A model generated the notes under the pieces. That model saw only the letters and a list, made by a program, of their open reading frames with translations, made no database searches and was not told where the DNA came from. Shown here one piece after another: positions 1 to 8,686 of a stretch of DNA of 23,515 bases. The position numbers were made by a program, and so were the translations under genes. The stretch's first letter is position 1. Each line of letters starts with the position of its first letter. The stretch spans positions 1 through 23,515 of the forward strand of contig CAZVOD010000079.1 in the NCBI GenBank assembly GCA_964628385.1, in the 5' to 3' direction. Source of the DNA: JANQPA01 sp964628385 (GTDB lineage Bacteria; Bacteroidota; Bacteroidia; Chitinophagales; Saprospiraceae).

Positions 1-10
1 GAGATACTGA

Positions 11-55
11 AAAAAAGCTCCCCCCTTCTGGCGAAAGCCGGAAGGGGGGCTTTTT
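11..55 (+). terminator. Strong intrinsic terminator of a gene to the left
   Basis: A G+C-rich hairpin has a CCCCCCTTCTGGC left arm, a GAAA tetraloop and a GCCGGAAGGGGGG right arm. The only irregularities are one G-U pair and a two-base bulge near the base. The stem is flanked by an A-tract on the left and five T on the right, so it could end transcription in both directions. The gene it serves on the plus strand lies outside the window. It also insulates the 606 gene from that upstream transcription. Confidence 0.85.
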
Positions 56-60
56 CATAT

Positions 61-605
61 AAAATAATTTAAATAAGTCTAGTGCCTTTAGTATAAAATC
101 CTTATCTTCGACAGCAAAATAAGAATGTCTGTGGCGCCTTTATAGTAAAGTTTTCAGTCTTATAATCCCGTGATATGAAACGAACAATTGGAATTCCATT
201 CCAGCGGTCGATTTCGTTTTGCAATTTCTCTATTGCATGGCATTTCTACTGCATTTCAAATAATTTTCCCAAAAAAATATGCTTCTTTTATCAATCTCAG
301 CTCCGATCTCACATTAAGATTGGATTAATTTCCTGTGTTCTTGTGAAATTTCCTTATCATCAAAATTTCTTAAACCAGGAAACTTTGGGAAATACATTAA
401 ATAGACTTACAATGCGTTTTCGAAGAGTTCTACGCTTTATGACTGTTAAAAGAAAAACTTGTACAGGGCATATTCTAAAAAAAATGTATCCCATTGGCAA
501 GAGCTCCCGTATACAATCACAGAAAAGAGAACATATCCAATTTTCATATTCAAAATACGATCTTAAAAAGATTTTTTTAGTTAACATCCCAAATTCCGAC
601 ATGCG
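61..605. other. Gene-free AT-rich spacer before the scaffold gene
   Basis: No convincing gene is seen in these 545 bases. An open frame from 175 runs into the start of the 606 gene, but its protein is low in complexity and resembles nothing I recognise. The nearest thing to a Bacteroidota -7 box is TATCTTCG at 103-110 (one mismatch to TAnnTTTG) without a clear -33 TTTG at the right distance. A small hairpin (TGCAAT, six-base loop, ATTGCA) sits at 220-237. The promoter of the 606 gene is presumably here but cannot be placed. Confidence 0.5.
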
Positions 606-3600
606 ATGAATAAATTCTTACTAACGCTTTTCATGAGTTTTGGTCTGAGTGCAGGTCTTTTGAATGCTTACAGTACAGGCCTGAAAACAAATGAAGCTAC
701 TGTAAAACCGACTAACTACGTAGAGAATTTCGGCACTACTCAGCAGTTGTTCCAATCGATAACCTCACAGTGGATGGGGTACGAGAGTAGTGTTTCGCTT
801 GCTCTGGAGAGCAAGACTGTGGCGATGAACGAGAGGTTTTGTGTTCAGATAACCGCCAGAGAGTTTAAAGATATCCTTGGTATGCAGTTCAGTCTTAGTT
901 ATGATCCCGAAGTATTAGAATTCGTTGAGGTCAGTAACTTTGGGCTTGAAGGTATTAAAGAATCTTCTTTTGGATTACCTGCTCCCAATACAGATATGCA
1001 ATCAGGGGATTTGACCTTTGTGTGGGTAGCACCTACACTTAATGCTGTCGCATTAAATCCTGGGGATGTTATTTTTGAAGCTTGTTTTGTAGCTAAAAAA
1101 GAAAGTGAAACGATAATAAGTTTTGCCAAGGAGCCTACTAACATTGAGATAACAAATACGGCATTAGACGTAATGGATTTTGAGGGGATTGACTCGAAGG
1201 TGAGTATTGGTCAGACCAATCAATTTACGGGTCAGGATACAGTCATGATCGGAATTGAAAACCAAAGCGTTAGAAATGGCGAATCCCTTTGCGTTGATAT
1301 CGCAGCCGATGAGTTTATCAATATGGTAGGGATGCAATTTACGTTAACGTATGATCCCGAATTATTGGAATTAGATTCTGTTGGGGGGTACAATCTAGTC
1401 GGACTGACGGATGCTTCGTTTGGATTGCCGGGAGCTTCGGCTGACTTAACTCCAGGGATAGTAACTGTTTCCTGGCTATCAGCTGGGCTAGAACCTGTTA
1501 CTTTGATGAATGGAATTTCTATGTTCAGGCTTTGCTTCACAGCAAAAAGGGAAGGGTCGACAGATATTGCATTTGAAAATATGCCCACTTCCATGGAGTT
1601 TGTCAATATTAATAATGAACAATTACCCTATATTTCAGCAAATGGAACTGTAAAGGTGAGAGCAACAGGCGACAATGCCAGCTCTACGGCTGATGGTTTT
1701 ACTTTGACCATGGCGGACCAGAATGTACAGCCTGGTGATCAGTTTTGTGTACCTGTAACTGTTCAGGATTTCAATTCGATAATCGGTATGCAGCTGAGTA
1801 TTAATTATGATCCTGCCGTTTTAACATTTTCTTCAGTTGGCAACTTCAATTTATCAGGCCTGAATGAAGGAGTATTTGGGACTCCTGGCGGCGACGGTAC
1901 GGATCCAGGAGTGGTAACTTTGGTGTGGGTGGAACCAGCTTTGACACCAGCGACCGTAGATGACGGGACAGCTATTTTTGAAATTTGCTTTACGGCCCAG
2001 TCGGAAGCTAGCACTTCAATAATATTTTCTGATACTCCTACCAGCATAGAGGTTACCAATGGAAATGAAGAAAACGTACCTTTTACGGGCGTAGATGCAA
2101 ATATTGTAGTAGGTGCCGGTGGCGATGGAGGTAATAACGGTGGAAATACTGATGGGTTTACTTTAACGCTAGAAGATCAGAATTTGAGTTCTGGAGATCC
2201 TTTTTGTGTTCCGGTGACCGTTCAGAATTTTGACAATATCATAGGAATGCAGTTAAGCATTAATTATGATCCGGATGCTTTGGAATTTGAATCTCTGACT
2301 AATTTCAACTTATCAGGCTTAAGTGAAGGAGTATTTGGAACTCCTGACGGCTCCGGTACGGATCCAGGAGTGATCACATTGGTATGGGTAGAACCAGCTT
2401 TGATGTCACAGACACTTGATGACGGGACTGTTATCTTCGAAATTTGCTTCAATCCAAGATCAACAAATGCTTCTACAGATATTGTCTTTTCAGATACTCC
2501 TACCAGTATAGAAATCACCAACGGAGATGAAGAAAATGTACCATTTAATGGTCAGGACGCTACCATAAGTTTCGATGGCGGCGGTAATTCCGGTGGTGGG
2601 GAAGAAGGGTTCCAATTAGAGATCGCAGATGGTAATGTTAGAAATGGTGCGCAGATATCTTTGCCGGTGACGGTAAGAGACTTTGATAATATTATTGGCA
2701 TCCAGTTGAGCATTAATTATGACCCTAATGCTTTACAGTTCGATGGTCTGCAAAACTTTGATTTGTCTGGTTTAACGGAAGGGTCTTTTGGTTTACCTCC
2801 TAATGGTACAACGGCTGGTAATATTACGCTGGTATGGGTAGAGCCCGCTTTGAGTCCGGTTACCCTGGATGATGGAGCCGCGATTTTTGAATTGGTCTTT
2901 ACTGCTCTTGGCGATAATAGTACTTCTACAGATGTTGTCTTTTCTAATACACCTACGAGTATTGAAATTACAGATGGCAATGAACAGAGTGTTGATTTTA
3001 ATGGGGAAAATAGTACAGTAACTATAGCAGATGATGCTGTTGGAGAAGGTGCACTAACACTTTCTATGGACACGCTCGACGTAGGTAGTGGAGCTGAATT
3101 TTGTATTGATGTAACTACCAGAGATTTTACCTCGCTGGTAGGAATTCAATTCTCTATAGCTTTTGATCCTTCCATCCTGGAGTTCAGAGAGGTTAATAAT
3201 TTTGACCTTTCTGGCTTGACAGCCACCCAGTTCGCTACTCCTTCTAATGGCCGAGTTACTCTGGCCTGGGTGGACCCTGATTTAAATGGTGTGACGGTAG
3301 AGGATGGTACGGCAATTTTCAGTTTGTGTTTTACCGCCGTTGGCGAAGTTGGGGATGTAGGACTGGTTGAGTTTGCAGCTACTCCTACGGCCATAGAGAT
3401 TACCAAGCAGGAAGATGGCTCTGAAATAGCTGTTGATTTAATGGGTAATCGAGGTCAGGTCAATATTTCTGATATGGTTGCTCCGTCTATTGTAAGCCCG
3501 GCCGTAATTACTGATGCGGCTTGTAATGGCGAATCTAGTGGATCAGTTGATATAGAAATAGAAAATGGTTCAGGCAACTATACTTACGCTTGGAGTAATG

Positions 3601-6587
3601 GAGAAACGACACAAGATATTTTTGCGGTGGCAGTAGGCTCTTACATAGTGACTGTTACTGATACAGAAAACGGCTTAACCACAACGGGCACTTTTGAAGT
3701 TGGAGAAGCTGCGGCTATAACTATTGATAGCATAGCAATTAATGGGACTTCCTGTTTTGGCGGTGAAGATGCCTCTATTGATGTTATGGCTAGTGGAGGA
3801 ACCGGCAATTTGATCTTCAGCTGGAATTTCAATCTCCCGCCTCAAAGTAGCCAGGCTGATATACGTGCAGGTAATAATTATATGTTTACCATAACCGATG
3901 AGAATGGCTGTACTTTCGAGTCAGATCCTATTGAGGTACCTCAGCCATCCTCCTTGCGCCCGGAAGCTATGGTCACTCCTGAACAGTGTACTGGAGCAAG
4001 CGATGGTATCATCACTTTGACCGTTGAAGGTGGAACCCCTGATTATCAGTTTGACTGGTCAGGTGACTTATCCGACGGAGTTAGTGAGCAAACAGGTCTT
4101 GCCGCTGGTACTTATTCCGTGACTGTGACAGACGCTAACGGATGTGTAGCAGAATTGACTGAAATAACTGTCGGTCTGCAAGATCCCATTACGATTACGG
4201 CTGCCAATACAACTGATATTACTAGTGGCCTGGGTGGTTCTATTAATATCAGTGTTTCGGGGGGTGGAGGAGATTATAATTTTATGTGGGATGGTCCCGG
4301 TAACGTAATGGCTACAACGGAAGATATTTCTGGACTTACCATTGCTGGTGACTATTGCGTCACTATAACGGATGGTGGAGTTTGTTCTCTTGAGGAGTGT
4401 ATCACGGTGTATAATGCACTGAGCTTTGGAGATACTATGGTAAATAATACTTGCGCCGGAGAAAATAATGGATCCATTATCATAGATGTGGATGGCGGTG
4501 CAGCTCCTTTATCCTACCGTTGGAGTAACGGCGATACCACAAAGGACCTGACGGGACTTGAAAATGGAATATATACGCTTACTGTAACTGATGCCAGAGA
4601 AGTAAGCATAAATACATCATTCAATGTGGGTCAGTTTGATCCATTAGTGGTCAATGGAAATATAATTGAAGTAACCGGTAACCCACAAATGCCAAATGGT
4701 CGAGTAAATCTGACCATTTCCGGTGGAGACTCTCCTTATACTGTACAGTGGGATAACGGAACGACCAGTCAGGTATTAAGTGGAGTGCCTGTGGGTACAT
4801 ATTGTGTGACAGTTACTGACGACAACGGATGCACTTTTGAAGGATGCTACGAAGTCACCTTCCAGCCCTTACCTCTTGAAGTAGCGCCAAGATTTGACAA
4901 TGTTAGTTGTCAGGGAGAGTCTGATGGTGCTGTATTTCTGATCATTCAGGGCGGAATTACACCCTACACAATAGAGTTTTCAGATGGAGATACCAGAATG
5001 AATAGTAATGGATTGATCAATAAGGGTAATCTACCTGGTGGGGAGCTAGGATACATTGTAACGGATGCTTCTGGAGCTGTTGTAGAAGGCTCTGTGACCA
5101 TTCAGGAATTCGAGCCGGTACAGATAACCAATGTAACTGTTGTTCACGATACGGATGCTCCGGGATGTACAGGGAGTATAAGCTTACAAATTACGGGTGG
5201 TGCACCTGGTATAAATGTAGATTGGAGTTCTCCAAATTCAGGTCGTACGATTATCAACCTTTGTGAGGGAGAATACACGCCTACTGTTGTTGATGGAAAT
5301 GGCTGTACTTTGGAAGGAGACCCAATAATGATCAATACTTTTGCTGTTACTGGAGAAGTACAGCAGGCAAGCTGCCAGGATAGTCCTGATGGGAGTATCA
5401 ATCTCGATATAACCGGAGGCGATGGTAACTATACCTTTACCTGGCGAAATGATCAAGGTACTGTTGTATCACAAGAAGAGGATCCGGGTAATCTTATGCC
5501 AGGCAGATATACTGTAACTGTCAATGAAGGATCCGGCAATTCCATAATAAGAGAATTTGTAATTGAAGCAGCATCAATTATTACGGTAGAAGTAGAAGTA
5601 CTGAGTGATTTCAATGGTTTTGATGTTAGCTGCCAGGGGGCACTTGACGGGGAAGTCAGGGCCGTAGTAGAAGGCGGTGACGGTAATTACTCCTATGAAT
5701 GGGTAATTAATAATACCATGGTGGGTATGAATGCCACACTTGAAAATGCTGATGCGGGGGCTTACGAATTAACGGTAATTGATGGTAGTGGATGTTCTAC
5801 TTCTACCACATTTGAGCTTACTGCTCCGCTCCCGTTGAGTATTAATGCTTCAACGAGAGATGTAAGCTGTAATGGCGCTGATGACGGCGAGATTGTTGTT
5901 ATTGCTACGGGAGGTGCAGGAAATAATTACTCTTATACATGGGCAGACGGTGTTAATGGTTCAAGAAGAAGTTTCCTTTCTGGCGGAACTTATGACGTTA
6001 CAGTATCTGATGGAATGACCTGCATGGAAGTGCTCAGCTTTGAGATTGTTGAGCCAGAACCAATAGAGGTTACAGTATCGACTACTCCCGCTGACGATGG
6101 CTGTAATGGTGCAGCTTCTGCTACCGTTAAGGGCGGAACAGCTCCGTATACTTACCTATGGAATATCGAAGATCCTACCAGGCAGGTATTACCCGTTCCG
6201 ACAGGACTCTGTCCGGGTGAATATATGGTGGAAGTAATTGATGCCAATGGTTGTAGAAATGATAATGCCCCGGTAATGGCTCAGGTTAAAGATCGTCGCT
6301 TCCCTTGTTTAGAAACTTCTCAGGTGATTACTCCAAATGGAGATGGGCTAAATGAAGAATTTATCATCAATTGTATTGACGATCTGAATTCCAATCTGGT
6401 AAGAATATACAACAGACATGGGCAGCTGGTCTTTGAAGCTAATAATTATGATAATTCCTGGGCTGCTCGTACTATCGATGGGGAAGAACTACCCGAAGGA
6501 CCGTACTACTATGTTCTGGAATATTTCAATGTAGTAGAAAATCGATTAATACAGGTAAAAGGCTCTATCAACGTTGTTAGAGAATAG
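606..6587 (+). CDS. Giant secreted scaffold-like protein: six cohesin-like modules, SprB repeats, T9SS type B C-terminal domain
   Basis: This 1,993-residue protein is predicted to be exported by the type IX secretion system and held at the cell surface. A short hydrophobic N-terminus (about residues 1-21) acts as signal peptide. Six tandem cohesin-like modules follow (about 61-202, 211-352, 363-503, 516-657, 667-808, 815-955), recognised by the recurring pattern G-M/I-Q-F/L-S..YDP..L.F beginning at G92, G242, G394, G547, G698 and G846, and by a later D-G-T-A-I-F-..-C-F strand. Modules 3-5 are joined by Gly/Asn-rich linkers near 504-515 and 657-667. Residues 960-1898 hold about twelve 75-85-residue SprB-type beta repeats (C-x-G...GG..Y.W..G...G.Y.VTVTD..GC). 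Residues 1903-1993 form the gliding-motility-associated type B sorting domain with ITPNGDGLNE at 1908-1917. The SprF-like gene lies 146 bp downstream. No strong ribosome-binding site is visible, which is normal for the phylum. Cohesin function (dockerin binding) is inferred; a purely adhesive role is the alternative. Confidence 0.88.
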   Translation: MNKFLLTLFMSFGLSAGLLNAYSTGLKTNEATVKPTNYVENFGTTQQLFQSITSQWMGYESSVSLALESKTVAMNERFCVQITAREFKDILGMQFSLSYDPEVLEFVEVSNFGLEGIKESSFGLPAPNTDMQSGDLTFVWVAPTLNAVALNPGDVIFEACFVAKKESETIISFAKEPTNIEITNTALDVMDFEGIDSKVSIGQTNQFTGQDTVMIGIENQSVRNGESLCVDIAADEFINMVGMQFTLTYDPELLELDSVGGYNLVGLTDASFGLPGASADLTPGIVTVSWLSAGLEPVTLMNGISMFRLCFTAKREGSTDIAFENMPTSMEFVNINNEQLPYISANGTVKVRATGDNASSTADGFTLTMADQNVQPGDQFCVPVTVQDFNSIIGMQLSINYDPAVLTFSSVGNFNLSGLNEGVFGTPGGDGTDPGVVTLVWVEPALTPATVDDGTAIFEICFTAQSEASTSIIFSDTPTSIEVTNGNEENVPFTGVDANIVVGAGGDGGNNGGNTDGFTLTLEDQNLSSGDPFCVPVTVQNFDNIIGMQLSINYDPDALEFESLTNFNLSGLSEGVFGTPDGSGTDPGVITLVWVEPALMSQTLDDGTVIFEICFNPRSTNASTDIVFSDTPTSIEITNGDEENVPFNGQDATISFDGGGNSGGGEEGFQLEIADGNVRNGAQISLPVTVRDFDNIIGIQLSINYDPNALQFDGLQNFDLSGLTEGSFGLPPNGTTAGNITLVWVEPALSPVTLDDGAAIFELVFTALGDNSTSTDVVFSNTPTSIEITDGNEQSVDFNGENSTVTIADDAVGEGALTLSMDTLDVGSGAEFCIDVTTRDFTSLVGIQFSIAFDPSILEFREVNNFDLSGLTATQFATPSNGRVTLAWVDPDLNGVTVEDGTAIFSLCFTAVGEVGDVGLVEFAATPTAIEITKQEDGSEIAVDLMGNRGQVNISDMVAPSIVSPAVITDAACNGESSGSVDIEIENGSGNYTYAWSNGETTQDIFAVAVGSYIVTVTDTENGLTTTGTFEVGEAAAITIDSIAINGTSCFGGEDASIDVMASGGTGNLIFSWNFNLPPQSSQADIRAGNNYMFTITDENGCTFESDPIEVPQPSSLRPEAMVTPEQCTGASDGIITLTVEGGTPDYQFDWSGDLSDGVSEQTGLAAGTYSVTVTDANGCVAELTEITVGLQDPITITAANTTDITSGLGGSINISVSGGGGDYNFMWDGPGNVMATTEDISGLTIAGDYCVTITDGGVCSLEECITVYNALSFGDTMVNNTCAGENNGSIIIDVDGGAAPLSYRWSNGDTTKDLTGLENGIYTLTVTDAREVSINTSFNVGQFDPLVVNGNIIEVTGNPQMPNGRVNLTISGGDSPYTVQWDNGTTSQVLSGVPVGTYCVTVTDDNGCTFEGCYEVTFQPLPLEVAPRFDNVSCQGESDGAVFLIIQGGITPYTIEFSDGDTRMNSNGLINKGNLPGGELGYIVTDASGAVVEGSVTIQEFEPVQITNVTVVHDTDAPGCTGSISLQITGGAPGINVDWSSPNSGRTIINLCEGEYTPTVVDGNGCTLEGDPIMINTFAVTGEVQQASCQDSPDGSINLDITGGDGNYTFTWRNDQGTVVSQEEDPGNLMPGRYTVTVNEGSGNSIIREFVIEAASIITVEVEVLSDFNGFDVSCQGALDGEVRAVVEGGDGNYSYEWVINNTMVGMNATLENADAGAYELTVIDGSGCSTSTTFELTAPLPLSINASTRDVSCNGADDGEIVVIATGGAGNNYSYTWADGVNGSRRSFLSGGTYDVTVSDGMTCMEVLSFEIVEPEPIEVTVSTTPADDGCNGAASATVKGGTAPYTYLWNIEDPTRQVLPVPTGLCPGEYMVEVIDANGCRNDNAPVMAQVKDRRFPCLETSQVITPNGDGLNEEFIINCIDDLNSNLVRIYNRHGQLVFEANNYDNSWAARTIDGEELPEGPYYYVLEYFNVVENRLIQVKGSINVVRE
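1828..2430 (+). repeat. Recently duplicated DNA of cohesin modules 3 and 4
   Basis: Modules 3 and 4 of the scaffold gene stay similar at base level as well as in protein. For example GGTACGGATCCAGGAGT occurs at 1896-1912 and again at 2355-2371, exactly 459 bp (153 codons) apart, and the surrounding 100 bases differ mostly at third codon positions. Modules 1, 2 and 6 have diverged much further. This points to a recent tandem duplication, or gene conversion, in the middle of the cohesin array. Confidence 0.7.
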
Positions 6588-6600
6588 TCGCAATTAGATG

Positions 6601-6631
6601 GCTCAATATTTGATACGTTCAAATATTGAGC
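6601..6631. promoter_or_regulatory. Perfect 13-bp hairpin between the scaffold and SprF-like genes
   Basis: GCTCAATATTTGA at 6601-6613 is perfectly complementary to TCAAATATTGAGC at 6619-6631, with the five-base loop TACGT. No T-run follows, so it is not a classic terminator. Sitting 14 bases after the scaffold stop codon and about 100 before the SprF-like start, it could stabilise the upstream mRNA's 3' end, mark an RNA-processing site that sets different levels of the two products, or be a partial terminator. A smaller hairpin, CTCAA-N6-TTGAG (6716-6731), lies just before the next ATG. Confidence 0.5.
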
Positions 6632-6733
6632 TGTCAGAACCTTTCAATAAATTTATTTTTAGTAATTATCCCAAAAGCGAGGGTACTTACTGTTCATTTT
6701 TTAATTCCATGAACCCTCAACCGATATTGAGTT

Positions 6734-7684
6734 ATGAAAAAGATTTTACTACCAATTTTGTTGTTCTTCTCTTTGGCTTCTGTATTGACTGCGCAGGATG
6801 AAGCTGTTTATTCGCATTACAATATCGCACCAATTCTTATTAACCCGGCGGTGGCTGGTTTTGAGAATGCTCATCAAATTCAATTCAATGCGAGAACGCA
6901 ATGGACGGGCTTCCCGGATGCACCACTAACTGTAGGGGCTATTTATAATGGTCCCATTGGCGATATTTTTGGTGTAGGCCTGGGGGTTAGTTCGGAGTCA
7001 GCGGCTCAAATTACAAGGCTTAGAGGAAAACTGAATTTCGCTTTCCGCCTGCCCCTGAGTGAAAACTTTATGCTGGGTACCGGTTTTTCAGCGGAATATC
7101 AGCGCTTGCAGCTCGATAATTCTGTGGCTTCCTCTAACTTTTACCAGCAGGGAGATCAGGTGGTAGAAGGCGCTATAGAAGGCCAAGAAGAATTTGATGC
7201 TTCATTGGGCTTTTGGGGATTACTCAATGAGCGTACTTATTTTGGTTTATCCTTTACCAACCTAGTCAATGCACGCCTGGATGATGTGGTAACAGCTTCC
7301 GGAAATAATGAGTCTCCCTTTCAGTATTATTTATTTACGGCCGGTCATCGAATTGATGTAGTGGATAACTTTAGCCTCGAGCCTTCTGTGCTTATACGTC
7401 AGGTGAGAAATGCTCCATTTCAGATGGACTTTAACCTAAAAGCGAGCTTTATGGAAAATGATCAGCTTGTAGCTGGTATCTCTTACCGGACTCTCGGCGC
7501 CTTTGGATTACTTTTGGGTACAGGTTTTTCCGACTCAAAAATTCAGGTATATTACTCCTACGATGTATCTTTCCAGCAATTCCAGGCCTTCAATGGAGGA
7601 GCGCATGAAGCAACTGTAATTTTGAATTTTAAAAGAAAAGAGAAAGCTGGTTATGGTAATAAATCAAGAATCATAAAGAACTAA
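6734..7684 (+). CDS. PorP/SprF family outer-membrane protein (T9SS-associated)
   Basis: A 316-residue protein with a clear signal peptide (residues 1-20, cut before QDEAVYSHYN). It carries the hallmark N-terminal block of the PorP/SprF family: Y-S-H-Y-N..P..I-N-P-A-V-A-G-F at residues 26-43. The rest is alternating beta-strand sequence with aromatic ends, fitting an outer-membrane beta-barrel. In Flavobacterium, SprF is needed for secretion of the adhesin SprB, and SprF-like proteins are commonly encoded immediately after proteins with type B T9SS domains. This gene sits exactly in that position, 146 bp after the scaffold gene on the same strand. It is therefore inferred to be the dedicated export or anchoring partner of the scaffold. 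The ATG at 6734 is supported by the signal peptide. Which family member it corresponds to is not clear, so no symbol is given. Confidence 0.88.
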   Translation: MKKILLPILLFFSLASVLTAQDEAVYSHYNIAPILINPAVAGFENAHQIQFNARTQWTGFPDAPLTVGAIYNGPIGDIFGVGLGVSSESAAQITRLRGKLNFAFRLPLSENFMLGTGFSAEYQRLQLDNSVASSNFYQQGDQVVEGAIEGQEEFDASLGFWGLLNERTYFGLSFTNLVNARLDDVVTASGNNESPFQYYLFTAGHRIDVVDNFSLEPSVLIRQVRNAPFQMDFNLKASFMENDQLVAGISYRTLGAFGLLLGTGFSDSKIQVYYSYDVSFQQFQAFNGGAHEATVILNFKRKEKAGYGNKSRIIKN

Positions 7685-7734
7685 AAGGACTGCCCTGTAG
7701 TCTTGGAAATATTCTACAGATAAAAGGTCTAATT

Positions 7735-7766
7735 ACGCCCATACTTTATTAGCAAAGTATGGGCGT
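7735..7766 (+). terminator. Terminator after the SprF-like gene
   Basis: ACGCCCATACTTT (7735-7747) and AAAGTATGGGCGT (7754-7766) form a perfect 13-bp stem with a six-base ATTAGC loop, followed by the moderately T-rich TCTTGCCTT. It lies 50 bases past the stop of the SprF-like gene, the expected place for the end of the scaffold-SprF transcript. A weaker six-bp hairpin (CTGTAG/CTACAG, 7695-7719) precedes it. Confidence 0.65.
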
Positions 7767-7819
7767 TCTTGCCTTACAGTTTTTGGTACAGTTATTGACT
7801 TGATCTTATGATCTTCCAA

Positions 7820-7845
7820 CCCTCCTTGTACTATTACAGGGAGGG
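7820..7845. other. Stable 11-bp hairpin in the intergenic region
   Basis: CCCTCCTTGTA (7820-7830) pairs with TACAGGGAGGG (7835-7845) with one G-U pair around a four-base CTAT loop. It can be extended outward by CTTC/GAAG (7813-7816 and 7846-7849) across a three-base bulge. There is no T-run immediately after it, so it is not a good intrinsic terminator. It lies upstream of the predicted promoter at 7950 and its role is unknown. Confidence 0.45.
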
Positions 7846-7927
7846 GAAGGTAGGTTTTAATGGCCTAAATGATTCAACAAGAAAGAGATGGCTTCCTTTT
7901 AAAGGTTCAATTACCCCTTTGAGGGTA

Positions 7928-7957
7928 TTTACAATGATTACATATTCTGTATCTTTG
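7928..7957 (+). promoter_or_regulatory. Bacteroidota-type promoter (TATCTTTG -7 box)
   Basis: TATCTTTG at 7950-7957 matches the Bacteroidota consensus TAnnTTTG in full. A TTTA (three of four matches to the -33 TTTG) lies 18 bases upstream at 7928-7931. Transcription would start near 7962. No gene begins nearby, so it would drive either the untranslated RNA proposed for 7962-8343 or a 725-base leader of the 8687 gene. Confidence 0.5.
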
Positions 7958-7961
7958 TATT

Positions 7962-8343
7962 TGTTAATTGAAAAGGAACAGACTTCCCTCCACTGTACTT
8001 TCTTCTTAAAAGTTTCCAATTAATTTAAAGAGCTTAAAATCTACAAAGAAAATTTTTGGTACACTGCGAAGCTCTCTAAGATCATCATACACCCAACAAT
8101 CTTACCTTAGAAACCTTGTGATGTGTGGTTTTCTAATCAAAGAGCCGTATAAATTCTAATGAGCTAATGCTCCGTGAAGTATCAAATTCTTTCGCTTTCT
8201 ACACACCAATAATTCAAGTGGATACTATGGGTTGTTATAAATAAGGCGATTGGATTGTATGTGATTCACAAAAACCATTTTCAAGAATATACTTAAATCG
8301 GTTTTTGGGATGGCCTCGCTCCTTAAAGGAGTGGGGCTTTTTT
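7962..8343 (+). ncRNA. Candidate untranslated RNA (or attenuated leader) of about 380 nt
   Basis: This stretch is bounded by a full-match -7 box on the left and an intrinsic terminator on the right and holds no plausible coding frame. Local structure is visible: TTAGAAACC (8107-8115) can pair with GGTTTTCTAA (8127-8136), and GAGC-TAAT-GCTC forms a tight hairpin at 8161-8172. The length resembles tmRNA or RNase P RNA. However, I see neither a CCA-ended tRNA-like domain nor the conserved RNase P cores, so neither is called. Alternatively it is the leader of the dockerin-protein gene with a terminator that can be read through. No family is assigned. Confidence 0.35.
8313..8343 (+). terminator. 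Intrinsic terminator with T-tract
   Basis: GCCTCGCTCC (8313-8322) and GGAGTGGGGC (8328-8337) form a 10-bp stem with two G-U pairs and a TTAAA loop, followed directly by six T, a G and four more T. It is oriented to end plus-strand transcription. No protein gene lies between it and the previous terminator at 7735-7766, so it implies a separate transcript in this region. Confidence 0.75.
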
Positions 8344-8686
8344 GTTTTATTTTCCTCACCAGCGTTTGCTGATTACCAAAATTGGCATGATATTTTCTTT
8401 TATATTAATGAATTTGATTATGTGAGTAGAGTTAAACGATCCTTTACTCATTCATCCCCCCAACAAGGCAGTTAAAAGGGAAGTGAAATTTACTATGAGA
8501 AAACTATACTTCCTTAGAGCGTTCCCTGCGAATTTTTAACGGGATCGACTTCTGCAATGCTTTTATAGTCACATTCCAGAGCTAAATACCAACTCTTACA
8601 AACGGGCTTTCATAAATTGATCATGGAAGCCCCTGGTATTTGTATGCTTGTTTATCCAAAATGTCATTAACAATAAACACATCAAA
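8344..8686. other. Gene-free leader before the dockerin-protein gene
   Basis: These 343 bases have no supported gene. A possible weak promoter is TTGA (8617-8620), 22 bases, then TATGCTTG (8643-8650, one mismatch to TAnnTTTG), which would give a leader of about 30 bases to the ATG at 8687. No known riboswitch motif was recognised. Confidence 0.35.

Noticed and set aside
175..609. 144-residue open frame ending inside the start of the scaffold gene (ATGCGATGA overlap)
   Set aside because: No family resemblance, low-complexity Lys/Phe/Ile-rich product, no signal peptide or ribosome-binding site; best explained as AT-rich leader sequence.
6598..6801. 67-residue open frame overlapping the SprF-like start
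   Set aside because: Covers the perfect hairpin and runs out of frame into the real signal peptide; clearly a shadow.
7808..8023. 71-residue open frame in the large intergenic region
   Set aside because: Begins in a stable hairpin, crosses the TATCTTTG promoter box and has no recognisable protein features; a 61-residue frame on the other strand is no better.
7962..8343. tmRNA or RNase P RNA gene
   Set aside because: Length fits, but no tRNA-like acceptor end with CCA, no tag frame, and no conserved RNase P core sequences were seen.
8648..8686. TTG start adding 13 residues to the dockerin protein
   Set aside because: The added residues precede the basic n-region of the signal peptide and the ATG at 8687 gives a normal start.
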